From the NCBI GenBank assembly GCA_937996615.1, contig CALKVD010000001.1, positions 1-18,071 of the forward strand: a DNA stretch of 18,071 nt, in the 5' to 3' direction. A model generated the notes under the pieces. The model was given only the letters and a program-made list of their open reading frames with translations. It had not been told where the DNA came from and ran no database searches. This document shows positions 1-7,366 of the stretch, piece after piece. Positions within the stretch are counted from its first letter, which is position 1, and each line of letters begins with the position of its first letter. Made by a program: the position numbers and the translations under genes. Source of the DNA: an uncultured Rickettsiales bacterium (lineage in GTDB: Bacteria; Pseudomonadota; Alphaproteobacteria; Rickettsiales; Midichloriaceae).

Positions 1-142
1 ATATTTTCATGTGTTGGAGAATATTAAGATTATGAAAAATAAGATAATGGTTTACAGAAATAACCTAAACTTCAAAGATAGTTTTCTCAATCAAAGTCGC
101 AACGTTGCAACTCATTTATATTTTTTTGTTTTCATTTTTTAT

Positions 143-183
143 ATCATAGTGCTGTACTTTGGCACTATGATTAGCTAAAGTAC
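143..183. promoter_or_regulatory. Overlapping hairpins upstream of the DUF2628-like gene
   Basis: A perfect 10-bp inverted repeat, atcatagtgc at 143-152 and gcactatgat at 162-171, encloses a 9-base loop. A second pair, gtacttt at 154-160 and aaagtac at 177-183, overlaps it: its left arm lies in the loop of the first hairpin and the right arm of the first lies in its own loop. The two folds therefore exclude each other in RNA. No T-run follows either stem on the plus strand, so this is not a plain terminator. It ends 43 bases before the gene starting at 227. A role as leader switch or operator is inference. The rest of 1-226 holds a short palindrome, gcaacgttgc at 99-108, and no supportable gene. 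Confidence 0.4.
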
Positions 184-226
184 TTCCAGTGTTGTATTTT
201 ATATATTAAATAATACCGATATTATA

Positions 227-634
227 GTGAGTACTGTTTATACTATTTTTAGCAAAAGTTTCGCTGCAGAAAAGTTGCAACAGCCTGTTATTGTCAAAAA
301 TGCCTTTAACATCTGGGCGTTGTTATTTACCATACCATGGGCAATGTATCAAGGTTTATGGAAACTTGCTGTTATTGTTATGACTTTCTATCTCCTGCTA
401 TTTTTTGGCGTTGATTATGGCTATATACCAGAAAAAATTCAGACATTATCTTGTTTTTTGCTCGCGTTTTATATCGCTTGTAATAGCGGATATTTTATCG
501 AGATTGATCTTGAGAGTCGCGGCTACAAGTTAGTTGATTTGATTATTACAAAATCGACTGAGGAAGCAAGGGGTATATATCTCCAGAGAGTGGCAATGGG
601 GCAAGTTGTCGATAGCGTTTCTAAAGAAGGTTAA
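227..634 (+). CDS. DUF2628-like small membrane protein
   Basis: This is a 135-residue protein with a GTG start and TAA stop. Residues 20-45 carry the pattern of DUF2628 proteins: a short valine/lysine lead-in, then Phe-x-x-Trp and a Trp-Ala-x-Tyr-x-x-x-Trp block opening into hydrophobic helices (about 27-40, 45-62 and 71-88). A polar tail of about 45 residues follows, with an Ile-Asp-Leu-Glu-Ser-Arg-Gly-Tyr stretch. The family is common in alphaproteobacteria, Rickettsiales included, and has no established function; it is assumed to sit in the inner membrane. No clear Shine-Dalgarno precedes the GTG, and no other start places the conserved block better. It lies 115 bases upstream of hemB on the same strand, so co-transcription is possible. 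The family call is from memory of the domain pattern. Confidence 0.7.
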   Translation: MSTVYTIFSKSFAAEKLQQPVIVKNAFNIWALLFTIPWAMYQGLWKLAVIVMTFYLLLFFGVDYGYIPEKIQTLSCFLLAFYIACNSGYFIEIDLESRGYKLVDLIITKSTEEARGIYLQRVAMGQVVDSVSKEG

Positions 635-732
635 TAGAAATTAATGCTCTAAATATTATTTAGGCTTTGACACTAACTTATTAGTATAGCCAGAAAGACC
701 CAAAAGCTTCTGACTGATGCTTTTACTACTAT

Positions 733-758
733 TTATATGACAAACTTATATGACAAAC
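733..758 (+). repeat. 13-bp tandem duplication spanning the hemB start codon
   Basis: The unit ttatatgacaaac occurs twice back to back, at 733-745 and 746-758. Each copy contains an ATG. The second ATG (750) opens hemB. The first (737) is out of frame with it and opens a 21-codon reading frame that overlaps hemB and ends at TGA 800-802. Because 13 is not a multiple of three, the duplication created a competing out-of-frame start directly upstream of the real one. Confidence 0.85.
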
Positions 759-1742
759 ATTCGCTTTCCAAATACAAGACTACGGCGCAATCGCAATTCT
801 GAATGGAGTAGGGCTGTTAATAGAGAAAACAACTTATCGGTGCAGAATTTAATTTTACCACTTTTTGTGGCTGAAGATGAAGCCGCTGGCGAAATTAAAA
901 CTATGCCAGGAGTAAGGCGCAATAGTTTGGCAGATTTGAAACTTTTGGTTCCTCAGATTGTTAATCTTGGAATCAAAGCTGTAATGTTGTTTCCATATGT
1001 ACTACCGACTCTCAAAACTAATGATGGTATTGAGGCGTTAAATCCAGATAATATAATATATCGTGCTATTAAATTAATTAAGAATCTTGCTCCCCATCTA
1101 GGAGTTATTGTAGACGTTGCCCTGGACCCATTCACTTCCCACGGACATGATGGGGTTATCGATCAAAGCGGTTATGTTTTAAACGATAGGACGGTTGAAA
1201 TTCTTTGTAGCCAAGCATTGTCTATTTCGAAAGCTGGTGCTGATGCTGTTGCTCCATCGGATATGATGGACGGTAGGGTTGGTTTTATTCGTGATGTTCT
1301 TGAATCGAATGGTTATCATAATATTCAAATAATATCATATGCAGCAAAATTTGCTTCAAACTTTTAGGCTCCATTTAGGGAAGGAGTTGGTTCAAAAGGA
1401 GCATTGGTTAGTGATAAAAAATCATACCAAATGGACTACTTTAATAGTGATGAAGCTATGGTTGAAATCAAAATGGATATTAATGAAGGTGCTGATATTG
1501 TTATCGTTAAACCAGGAATGGCCTACCTAGATATAGTTCATCGTGCTAGTAAATTGTTCAAGATACCAGTTTGGGCTTATCATGTTAGTGGTGAATATGG
1601 AATGTGGAAAGCGGCTGCAAACCAAGGAATTATTAATGGTGATGCTGCCTTGCTTGAGTTACTTACTTGCGCAGTACGGGCTGGAGCAAGGTCTGTCATT
1701 ACCTACGCTGCTTTAGATGCAGCAAGGTTATTGCAAAACTAA
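750..1742 (+). pseudogene. hemB: Delta-aminolevulinic acid dehydratase (porphobilinogen synthase) with an in-frame amber codon
   Basis: HemB condenses two 5-aminolevulinate molecules to porphobilinogen in cytoplasmic haem synthesis. The frame is 330 sense-length codons, the usual size, and starts at ATG 750. Family landmarks are intact: the metal region DVALDPFTSHGHDG lacks the zinc-ligand cysteines, as in magnesium-type alphaproteobacterial enzymes; APSDMMDGRVG; the first catalytic lysine in SYAAKFAS (K200); the Schiff-base lysine in VKPGMAYLD (K254); and YHVSGEYGM. Codon 206 (1365-1367) is TAG. It sits between Phe205 and APFRE, exactly where relatives read F-Y-G-P-F-R, so one base change from a Tyr codon explains it. 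Both halves share one frame and are equally well conserved, so this is not a frameshift or an old pseudogene. A 205-residue truncated product would lack K254 and should be inactive. Restart at TTG 1404 would give only the C-terminal part. Read-through or a sequence error would leave a working gene. ccmC follows 22 bases later. Confidence 0.93.
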
Positions 1743-1764
1743 ATAATAAAGACGGAAAAAATAT

Positions 1765-2532
1765 ATGCGTAAATTACCTGTTTTGATACAGCAATGGATT
1801 TTGAAACATGGCATCAAATTATCAAAAATTTTACTTATTTTAACAGTAATATTTTATGCGTTGTTAGGTATATGGATTTTTATATATATTCCTGATGACT
1901 ACCTCCAGGGACGACTAGTAAAGATTATGTATATTCATGTTCCCTGTGCTTGGATCTCAACGATATCATATTGCGCAATGGCTCTCTCTGCTTTTGCTTT
2001 TTTGATTTCTAGAATTCCGTTCTATGATATAATTGGGGAGGCTTTAGCGAAAATATCCCTTAATGCTACTGCAATTGCTTTGATCACTGGTGCAATTTGG
2101 GGTAAGCCTACTTGGGGGACATGGTGGGTTTGGGATGCGAGGCTGACTTCGGTTTTAGCTCAGTTTTTTTTATTGCTAGTTTATTATATGATTCGTAATA
2201 GCGGATCAAGTAGCGCTATGCTGTCTTATAATAATAGAATAGCGCAACAGCAGCACAAACCAAGAGGTAGGTTAATTTCCTTTCACTCAGCGCAGCTTAG
2301 TTCAATTATGGCTATTGTTGGTGTTATCAATGTCCCGATTATTAAACTTTCTGTGTATTTATGGCATAGTTTACATCAAACCAGTAGTGTTTTTACTAGT
2401 AGCGGTGTTCGGATTGATTCAGAGTTGTTCTCTCCATTGATTGTTGCTTTTATTGCTATTTCATTGTTTTATATTACGATTTTTCTTCGAGCTTTGACCA
2501 AGGTTTTTGGTACTCGTTCTAATGTTATATAA
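1765..2532 (+). CDS. ccmC: Cytochrome c maturation protein CcmC (haem handling)
   Basis: CcmC is the inner-membrane protein of system I cytochrome c maturation that presents haem to the chaperone CcmE at the periplasmic face. This 255-residue protein has the tryptophan-rich WWD signature at about 112-124 (WGKPTWGTWWVWDARLT). An upstream external histidine lies in the IHVPCAWIS block (His58), and downstream histidines lie at 201 and 204, matching the two family haem-ligand histidines that flank the WWD loop. About six hydrophobic helices are visible. The loop at 150-175 is basic and glutamine-rich and slightly longer than usual. The ATG follows hemB by 22 bases with a weak agacgga upstream, suggesting one hemB-ccmC transcript. 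The other ccm genes, apart from ccmF at 15757, are not in the window. Confidence 0.93.
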   Translation: MRKLPVLIQQWILKHGIKLSKILLILTVIFYALLGIWIFIYIPDDYLQGRLVKIMYIHVPCAWISTISYCAMALSAFAFLISRIPFYDIIGEALAKISLNATAIALITGAIWGKPTWGTWWVWDARLTSVLAQFFLLLVYYMIRNSGSSSAMLSYNNRIAQQQHKPRGRLISFHSAQLSSIMAIVGVINVPIIKLSVYLWHSLHQTSSVFTSSGVRIDSELFSPLIVAFIAISLFYITIFLRALTKVFGTRSNVI

Positions 2533-2635
2533 TAGCGATGAGTTATTATATTAATTTATCATTATTTTTGGTTGCATTTAGTGTTATATTGTAGTAGCAT
2601 AACAGCATAGCATTATCTATTCATTGCTTTTAATT

Positions 2636-3997
2636 ATGCAACAAAAAAAACAAAATATGAATGATTCCAGAACTATTAAAATTTTTGAAACTTTACCGAA
2701 ATTTTTTACTGATACTGGAGTAACAAACCCAACAAGACTGTGTGTTTTAGGCAATTTAAACCTTGATAGCTCAAATGATTCAGAGATTGAAAAAAATCAT
2801 GAATTGTTTTATAAAAACTATAATCAATTTATTAAAGACTTTAATAGGCAACAAACTCTAATAGAAGAAAACGGGGCTTCTAGATTTATTGATATTAATT
2901 CTCAAGATATGAAAAAATTTCAATCCGATCAACATAAAGAATTCGACAAGATGTTCAAAGAAGCAAGAAAATCTCAAAATGTAAAGAATAACCAAAGATC
3001 ACAGAAAATTAAAATAAAAATAGACAATCAATTTATTCTAGATAAAATTGAACTTTTGCGTAATGTTTTAAATCTACCAACAAACGTAAGCAATCAGGCG
3101 ATTTATAATTTGGTGCAGCTATATCATCAAGGAATTTTCTTTCCCTTAGTAGAATCTCTTTCTTTGGATTATAATAACGACAACAAGTATATTTCTGACA
3201 TATTATTCCCCATATCTTTTAGTGACAAATTTGGCAAAATGGTGATTAACAAAGACGGGAGCGCAACGTTGGTTTTATGTTTGCTTTATAAAGTTAAAAT
3301 ACAAAAATCAGAATCATATGGATTAGATTATGCTATAATCAAAATGGCACTGCCTCTTGATTTTAAAGATCCCAAAGCTGCTAAAGCAACTATATCTTTT
3401 ATTCCATTGCAACATATGGTTGAGAAAATGCCAGGGGGTAATGAAAATATTAAAGAGTTGGTCCATATTTGGCATAAAGGGCAACAACGGTTGATGGAAA
3501 GTGGGTTTGTCCAGAAAAATAATCGGCAAATTAGTGATCAAGAAGCATTGAAGGATTTGATTGATATATGTAAACTAAATACAATCACTGCGGATGAAAA
3601 TTGTCAGGCGAATTTTCCTGGCGATACAGAAAGCAAAAAAAAGGATTTTTATCCAGCTTTTATTGCAAAGTATGTTCAAGATGAGCAAAAATTTCAAGAA
3701 AGAGATGTAGTTGCAAAATATGCTCAAGCTCAAGCAATGCGGTTGCAGGTAGAAAAAAATAAATTAACCATCAGCAAAATTCAATTAACTTCTACAATTT
3801 CTAGTATGGGACTTATTGCATCAGTCATTCCGATGGTTTTTGTTGGTTGTTATGCACCTATTTTATTTATATCTGTGGCAATATTTAGTTTAGGTGTTGT
3901 TAGTTCTATTGCTGCTAGATGTTATGTCAATAAAAAGCATAGTCAATCGCAAAATATTCTAAACATGAGTCAAAATGCCCAAGAGATTGGTTATTAG
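2636..3997 (+). CDS. Unrecognised Lys/Asn-rich protein with C-terminal membrane hairpin
   Basis: I do not recognise this protein. It is about 453 residues from the ATG at 2636. A TTG at 2624 would add four residues and an ATG at 2657 would remove seven; none has a visible Shine-Dalgarno. Residues 1-380 are soluble, rich in Lys, Asn, Gln and Ile, with a charged helical stretch at about 60-140 and a more globular, hydrophobic-core-like part at about 145-270. A Gln/Ala-rich helix (AQAQAMRLQVEKNK) leads into two adjacent hydrophobic segments near 387-406 and 409-427, then a polar tail. There is no N-terminal signal peptide. A soluble body with a C-terminal membrane hairpin is a layout seen in some secreted effectors of intracellular bacteria, but nothing here proves secretion. 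The gene ends in tandem stops TAG-TAA and converges on its minus-strand neighbour 33 bases away. Confidence 0.75.
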   Translation: MQQKKQNMNDSRTIKIFETLPKFFTDTGVTNPTRLCVLGNLNLDSSNDSEIEKNHELFYKNYNQFIKDFNRQQTLIEENGASRFIDINSQDMKKFQSDQHKEFDKMFKEARKSQNVKNNQRSQKIKIKIDNQFILDKIELLRNVLNLPTNVSNQAIYNLVQLYHQGIFFPLVESLSLDYNNDNKYISDILFPISFSDKFGKMVINKDGSATLVLCLLYKVKIQKSESYGLDYAIIKMALPLDFKDPKAAKATISFIPLQHMVEKMPGGNENIKELVHIWHKGQQRLMESGFVQKNNRQISDQEALKDLIDICKLNTITADENCQANFPGDTESKKKDFYPAFIAKYVQDEQKFQERDVVAKYAQAQAMRLQVEKNKLTISKIQLTSTISSMGLIASVIPMVFVGCYAPILFISVAIFSLGVVSSIAARCYVNKKHSQSQNILNMSQNAQEIGY

Positions 3998-4030
3998 TAA
4001 AAGTCAGTATCCTGGTTAAGTTTATTGCAA

Positions 4031-5554
4031 TTAAGATTTGATATATCCAATTTGTTTGAGGAATTTTTCTTTATTAACGACAATCAGAGAAGAATGCTGG
4101 TCGCTAACCCCGGAAGTAATAACCAAATTCTCTCCGCTTACAACTAATCCTGATGGGAAAAAGACATCTTTTTCGATTGTTTGATTGTAAGGTATGGTAT
4201 GAGCGAAAATAGGATTTCGGTTTATATCATCAACAAATCTTGCTTCACCTTTATCATTGAATTTTATAATTACTGGATAAGCAAAATAAACGAGCTTTAC
4301 TGCTCTTTTTTTACCTGAAAGAGTATTTTTAATTTCGATTGAAGTGTGAGCAATGCTTAAATATGAATTGTCACCGATTGGAACAAATTGAGTTCCACCT
4401 CTAACTTGACCATAACCACTGTTGATTTTATTTGGCATCTTTGTGATGACTTTAGAGCTACCAGTTTTAATATTAGGTTCAATCAAAACTAAATTTGGTT
4501 CATAAGAATAGACAAAATAAAGTTTATTATTATGGATAATTGGTGACCAATTTTTTTCAACTTTGGACCCAAATGGAGATGGTAATCTTAAATAACGAGT
4601 TATTGTTGGGCCAGAATTTTGGTTAGTGATTTCGGCAAGATACATCGATCTATTGCCACCAATATTATCCATATTAAATAGCATATAAAGTTGGTTATGA
4701 TACCGGAATAATCTTGGATCTTCAGCTGAGTGTATAATATTATGGCGTTCAAATTCTGCAGTGAGATCATAAATTTTTCCATATTTCTGGAAATTTTGAT
4801 CCAGTTGCTGCAGCTGGAGAGTTGGAAAATAAGAGATTACATTTGTGCGATAATTGTTCTGATAATAATCTCTTAGAATTTTATTTGTATTATGGGTATG
4901 TCGATGATTGTATCGACTAGAAGTTTCAATCACATCACTTCTATAAGCAACAAGGTACCCGTCGCCATATTGCTCTATACCGGTATTATATCCATCAGTG
5001 ATAATTTGATTTTCTAAAGGTTCTTTTGGATATTTGAGATTTGGAGCATATATTGCGTTTATGCTTGATTGGTCGATAATTTTTGCATATGTATCACTAA
5101 TTTCTTGGTGCAATTTTGCTGATTTTTCTAAATCTTGAAGTTTGATGTCGCCCGCAATAATTTTTGAAATTAATATACCCCTCGCACTTGCTTGGCGATT
5201 GCAAGGCATTATCGCGTCTATATCCAAACCTTGTTCATAGAGAGAGATAAAAGTTTGAGCATCGTTTTTAAATAAAGCTACTGCTAAAGGATTTTTGGTC
5301 AGAAAACTGTGGTTACATTTTTTGCCTACTTTTGGGGTAAAATTTTTGTTTACCAAGCTGTTCATATCGACTCCCGAGTTTTGGAGAATTTTTACTACTG
5401 GGATATTAAAACTACTGGCCTGATATAAAAATATTTCGGGATAAAAATAAAGCAATCCAACAATATTAAAAGCTAAAACCGCTAAAATTATTTTATTTTT
5501 ATATTTTGCAGCGAAATTTAAAATTATATTAAATGTGTTGAACAAAGAAAGCAT
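4031..5554 (-). CDS. Membrane-anchored protein with ankyrin-like segment and glycosidase-type beta-propeller
   Basis: This is a 507-residue protein with ATG start and TAA stop. Residues about 20-43 form one transmembrane segment, so a signal anchor with the bulk outside the cytoplasm is likely. Residues about 48-115 resemble two degenerate ankyrin units (VVKILQNSGVDMNSL; NPLAVALFKNDAQTFISLYEQGLDID). From about 195 onwards short blade-like repeats suggest the five-bladed beta-propeller of GH43/GH130-type sugar enzymes: GDGYLVAYRSD, AEDPRLFRYHNQLYMLF (277-293), EKNWSPIIHNNKLYFVYS (333-350), RGGTQFVPIGDNSYLSIAHT (385-404) and FPSGLVVSGENLVITSGVSD (466-485). The Glu-Asp-Pro-Arg block recalls the GH130 Asp-Pro-Arg motif. 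The acid residues are suggestive; catalytic identity is not established, and a non-enzymatic sugar-binding role is possible. It lies 168 bases downstream of mnmE, with a possible terminator in between, so it is probably transcribed on its own. Confidence 0.65.
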   Translation of the reverse strand: MLSLFNTFNIILNFAAKYKNKIILAVLAFNIVGLLYFYPEIFLYQASSFNIPVVKILQNSGVDMNSLVNKNFTPKVGKKCNHSFLTKNPLAVALFKNDAQTFISLYEQGLDIDAIMPCNRQASARGILISKIIAGDIKLQDLEKSAKLHQEISDTYAKIIDQSSINAIYAPNLKYPKEPLENQIITDGYNTGIEQYGDGYLVAYRSDVIETSSRYNHRHTHNTNKILRDYYQNNYRTNVISYFPTLQLQQLDQNFQKYGKIYDLTAEFERHNIIHSAEDPRLFRYHNQLYMLFNMDNIGGNRSMYLAEITNQNSGPTITRYLRLPSPFGSKVEKNWSPIIHNNKLYFVYSYEPNLVLIEPNIKTGSSKVITKMPNKINSGYGQVRGGTQFVPIGDNSYLSIAHTSIEIKNTLSGKKRAVKLVYFAYPVIIKFNDKGEARFVDDINRNPIFAHTIPYNQTIEKDVFFPSGLVVSGENLVITSGVSDQHSSLIVVNKEKFLKQIGYIKS

Positions 5555-5584
5555 GTTATTGAATTAATGAATAAAAATTTTTTT

Positions 5585-5600
5585 AAAAAAGCCTAGCTTT
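5585..5600 (-). terminator. Weak intrinsic terminator after mnmE
   Basis: On the minus strand AAAGC, a TAG loop and GCTTT form a short 5-bp hairpin at 5588-5600, and the T-run extends to six. It lies about 120 bases past the mnmE stop and 31 bases before the start of the next gene. The stem is short, so it may be weak or accidental. Confidence 0.35.
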
Positions 5601-5722
5601 AATAACATATTGATTGGATATTTGCAAGGATTTTGAACTTAGGTTTGTTTTATTTAAATATACTAATCAATTAGTTAAGACTATAGCTCATTAATTTATC
5701 CCAGAACTATTTTTATTTGATA

Positions 5723-7279
5723 TTATTTGCCGATACAAGAACTACTGAAGACTTTATCTAAAATCTCATCTAATTCTATATCACCCGTTAGTTGTGACAA
5801 GCTTTCAGCTGCGAATCTGATATCCTGAGCTGCCATATCAAGATGTTTATCCAAAGTGAAATTTTGCAAAAAATACAAACAATCCTGTAACCGTTCCAGT
5901 TGTCTAGCATTAGTAATAATAGGTTCAAGAGGTGATGTATGGGTCTCGGTTAAAATTTCTGTGATACTATTTAGTAGCACAGCCAGGTTACTAACTTCAT
6001 TAGAGCGAAACGGTAATATTTTAATGATTTCTGAACAAACAGATTTTTGATTATTATCCATTTCTTGGTTAGTTGATTTGGCTATGAATTGCTGCAAACT
6101 TGTTTTGACTTGTTCGGTTGCTTGATTAATTTGATCTTGGGTTTTGATATCAGTTTTGTTTAATAGAATCAAAAGACGATTAGAAGCTAGGTGATGAGAT
6201 ATATTCAGATAGTTTTGAGAATGTATTACTGTTGCATATAGTAAATCAAGTTGTTTAATGATATCATCACTCAAATCTATTAGCCATATTACAACAAAAG
6301 CTCGTCCAACTTCAGAAATACTTCGTTTAATTCCCTCAAGTTCAATAGTATCTTTTGTGTTATCATTGATTCCGGCAGTGTCGGCAACTAGGACCAAAAA
6401 TCCACCAATATCAAGTTTGACTTTAATCACGTCCCGAGTAGTGCCAGCAATATCTGAGACTATTGCAACATCTTGTTGTGCTAGTAGGTTAAGGAGGGTA
6501 GATTTGCCAGCGTTTGGTTGGCCAGCTAGAACAATCGGTATACCTTGGGTTATATTGGTATTGGATTTGCTTATAGAGATGCTGGTTTGAATTTGTTTGG
6601 TTAGCGAGGTGATATTGTCACTTACCTGTTGCAATATTTCGACAGGTATATCATCATCAGGAAAGTCGATATAAGCTTCGAGCAAAGCCATTGTTTCAAT
6701 CAGTAAGTCACGCCATGTATTATATAAATTCTGTAGTTGGCCTGAGAGTTGTTGGGTTGCGATTTGGCGTTGGATTGAAGTTTCTGAATCTATTAAATCA
6801 GCCAAAGCTTCTATTTTTGTCAAATCAAATTTACCGTTACTAAAAGCTAGTCTACTGAATTCTCCTGGTTGAGCCATTCTTAGACACGGTATTTTCTGTA
6901 ATACTGTGATGCTATCGCGAATTACTGCTATGCTACCATGCAGATGTAGCTCCAACATATCTTGACCAGTGAAACTATTAGGGCTTTTAAAATATAGCAC
7001 TATAGCATGGTCTAAAATTGAGTCATTATTATAATTGTTATTTTCTGATTTAGAGAATTGATCATTGAGTTGGGAATTATGATGATTTGTCGTTACGGCA
7101 TCTTTTGGTATCTTGAGGGTGATCAGTTTTGCAGCTCTGGGTTGAATCGACCCACCATAACCTAAGGAACGCAAAACCTTTAAACAGGAGTTGCCGCTCA
7201 GTCTAATCACTGCTACAGCTGATTTGCCATATGGCGTTGAGAGAGCAAATATTGTATCTTTTTCTTTGTAATCTTCCAC
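5723..7279 (-). CDS. mnmE: tRNA uridine-5-carboxymethylaminomethyl(34) synthesis GTPase MnmE
   Basis: MnmE works with MnmG to modify the wobble uridine of several tRNAs, using GTP hydrolysis and a folate-derived carbon. At 518 residues it is longer than the usual 450 or so. The N-terminal folate-binding domain begins DTIFALSTPYGKSAVAVIRL. The embedded G domain has G1 GQPNAGKST (253-261), switch residues GTTRDV (279-284), G3 DTAG (300-303) and G4 NKTD (374-377). The C-terminus ends in the conserved CIGK, whose cysteine is characteristic of the family. The start is GTG, placed by the family N-terminus. A segment at about 61-87, rich in Asn, Ser and Gln, is inserted in the folate domain, and a second low-complexity stretch lies near 395-425 after NKTD. 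Both look like lineage expansions in loops. petC lies 87 bases upstream on the same strand. Confidence 0.96.
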   Translation of the reverse strand: MEDYKEKDTIFALSTPYGKSAVAVIRLSGNSCLKVLRSLGYGGSIQPRAAKLITLKIPKDAVTTNHHNSQLNDQFSKSENNNYNNDSILDHAIVLYFKSPNSFTGQDMLELHLHGSIAVIRDSITVLQKIPCLRMAQPGEFSRLAFSNGKFDLTKIEALADLIDSETSIQRQIATQQLSGQLQNLYNTWRDLLIETMALLEAYIDFPDDDIPVEILQQVSDNITSLTKQIQTSISISKSNTNITQGIPIVLAGQPNAGKSTLLNLLAQQDVAIVSDIAGTTRDVIKVKLDIGGFLVLVADTAGINDNTKDTIELEGIKRSISEVGRAFVVIWLIDLSDDIIKQLDLLYATVIHSQNYLNISHHLASNRLLILLNKTDIKTQDQINQATEQVKTSLQQFIAKSTNQEMDNNQKSVCSEIIKILPFRSNEVSNLAVLLNSITEILTETHTSPLEPIITNARQLERLQDCLYFLQNFTLDKHLDMAAQDIRFAAESLSQLTGDIELDEILDKVFSSSCIGK

Positions 7280-7366
7280 AAAATTTAAAGTTTGAGTTAT
7301 TATTTTATTTATTTTGGATTTTTGCTTTCTTATCTGGGATTTTCTAACCCTTGATTGCTTGCCAAT

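Noticed and set aside
667..690. TTGACA at 667-672 as a hemB promoter.
   Set aside because: The nearest -10-like sequence (tatagc at 685) is only 12 bases away, and nothing suitable lies 16-18 bases downstream.
1339..1530. hemB broken by a frameshift, with a separate downstream gene.
   Set aside because: The two conserved halves are in the same frame (750 and 1404 differ by a multiple of three). Codon-by-codon reading across the break keeps the HemB motif with only one TAG. The 63-residue frame in between is a shadow.
1404..1742. Independent 112-residue gene starting at TTG 1404.
   Set aside because: It is the C-terminal third of HemB and would lack the first catalytic lysine; nothing supports its own start signal.
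750..1742. TAG reassigned to an amino acid in this organism.
   Set aside because: TAG ends four other genes in the window at expected lengths or with a tandem stop, and no other internal TAG was seen in the conserved genes.
6258..6590. 110-residue plus-strand frame inside mnmE, and similar antisense frames inside hemB, petC, gpsA, the ppiD-like gene, flgH and ccmF.
   Set aside because: They lie antisense to strongly conserved genes, show no family pattern and have unlikely compositions; they are shadows.
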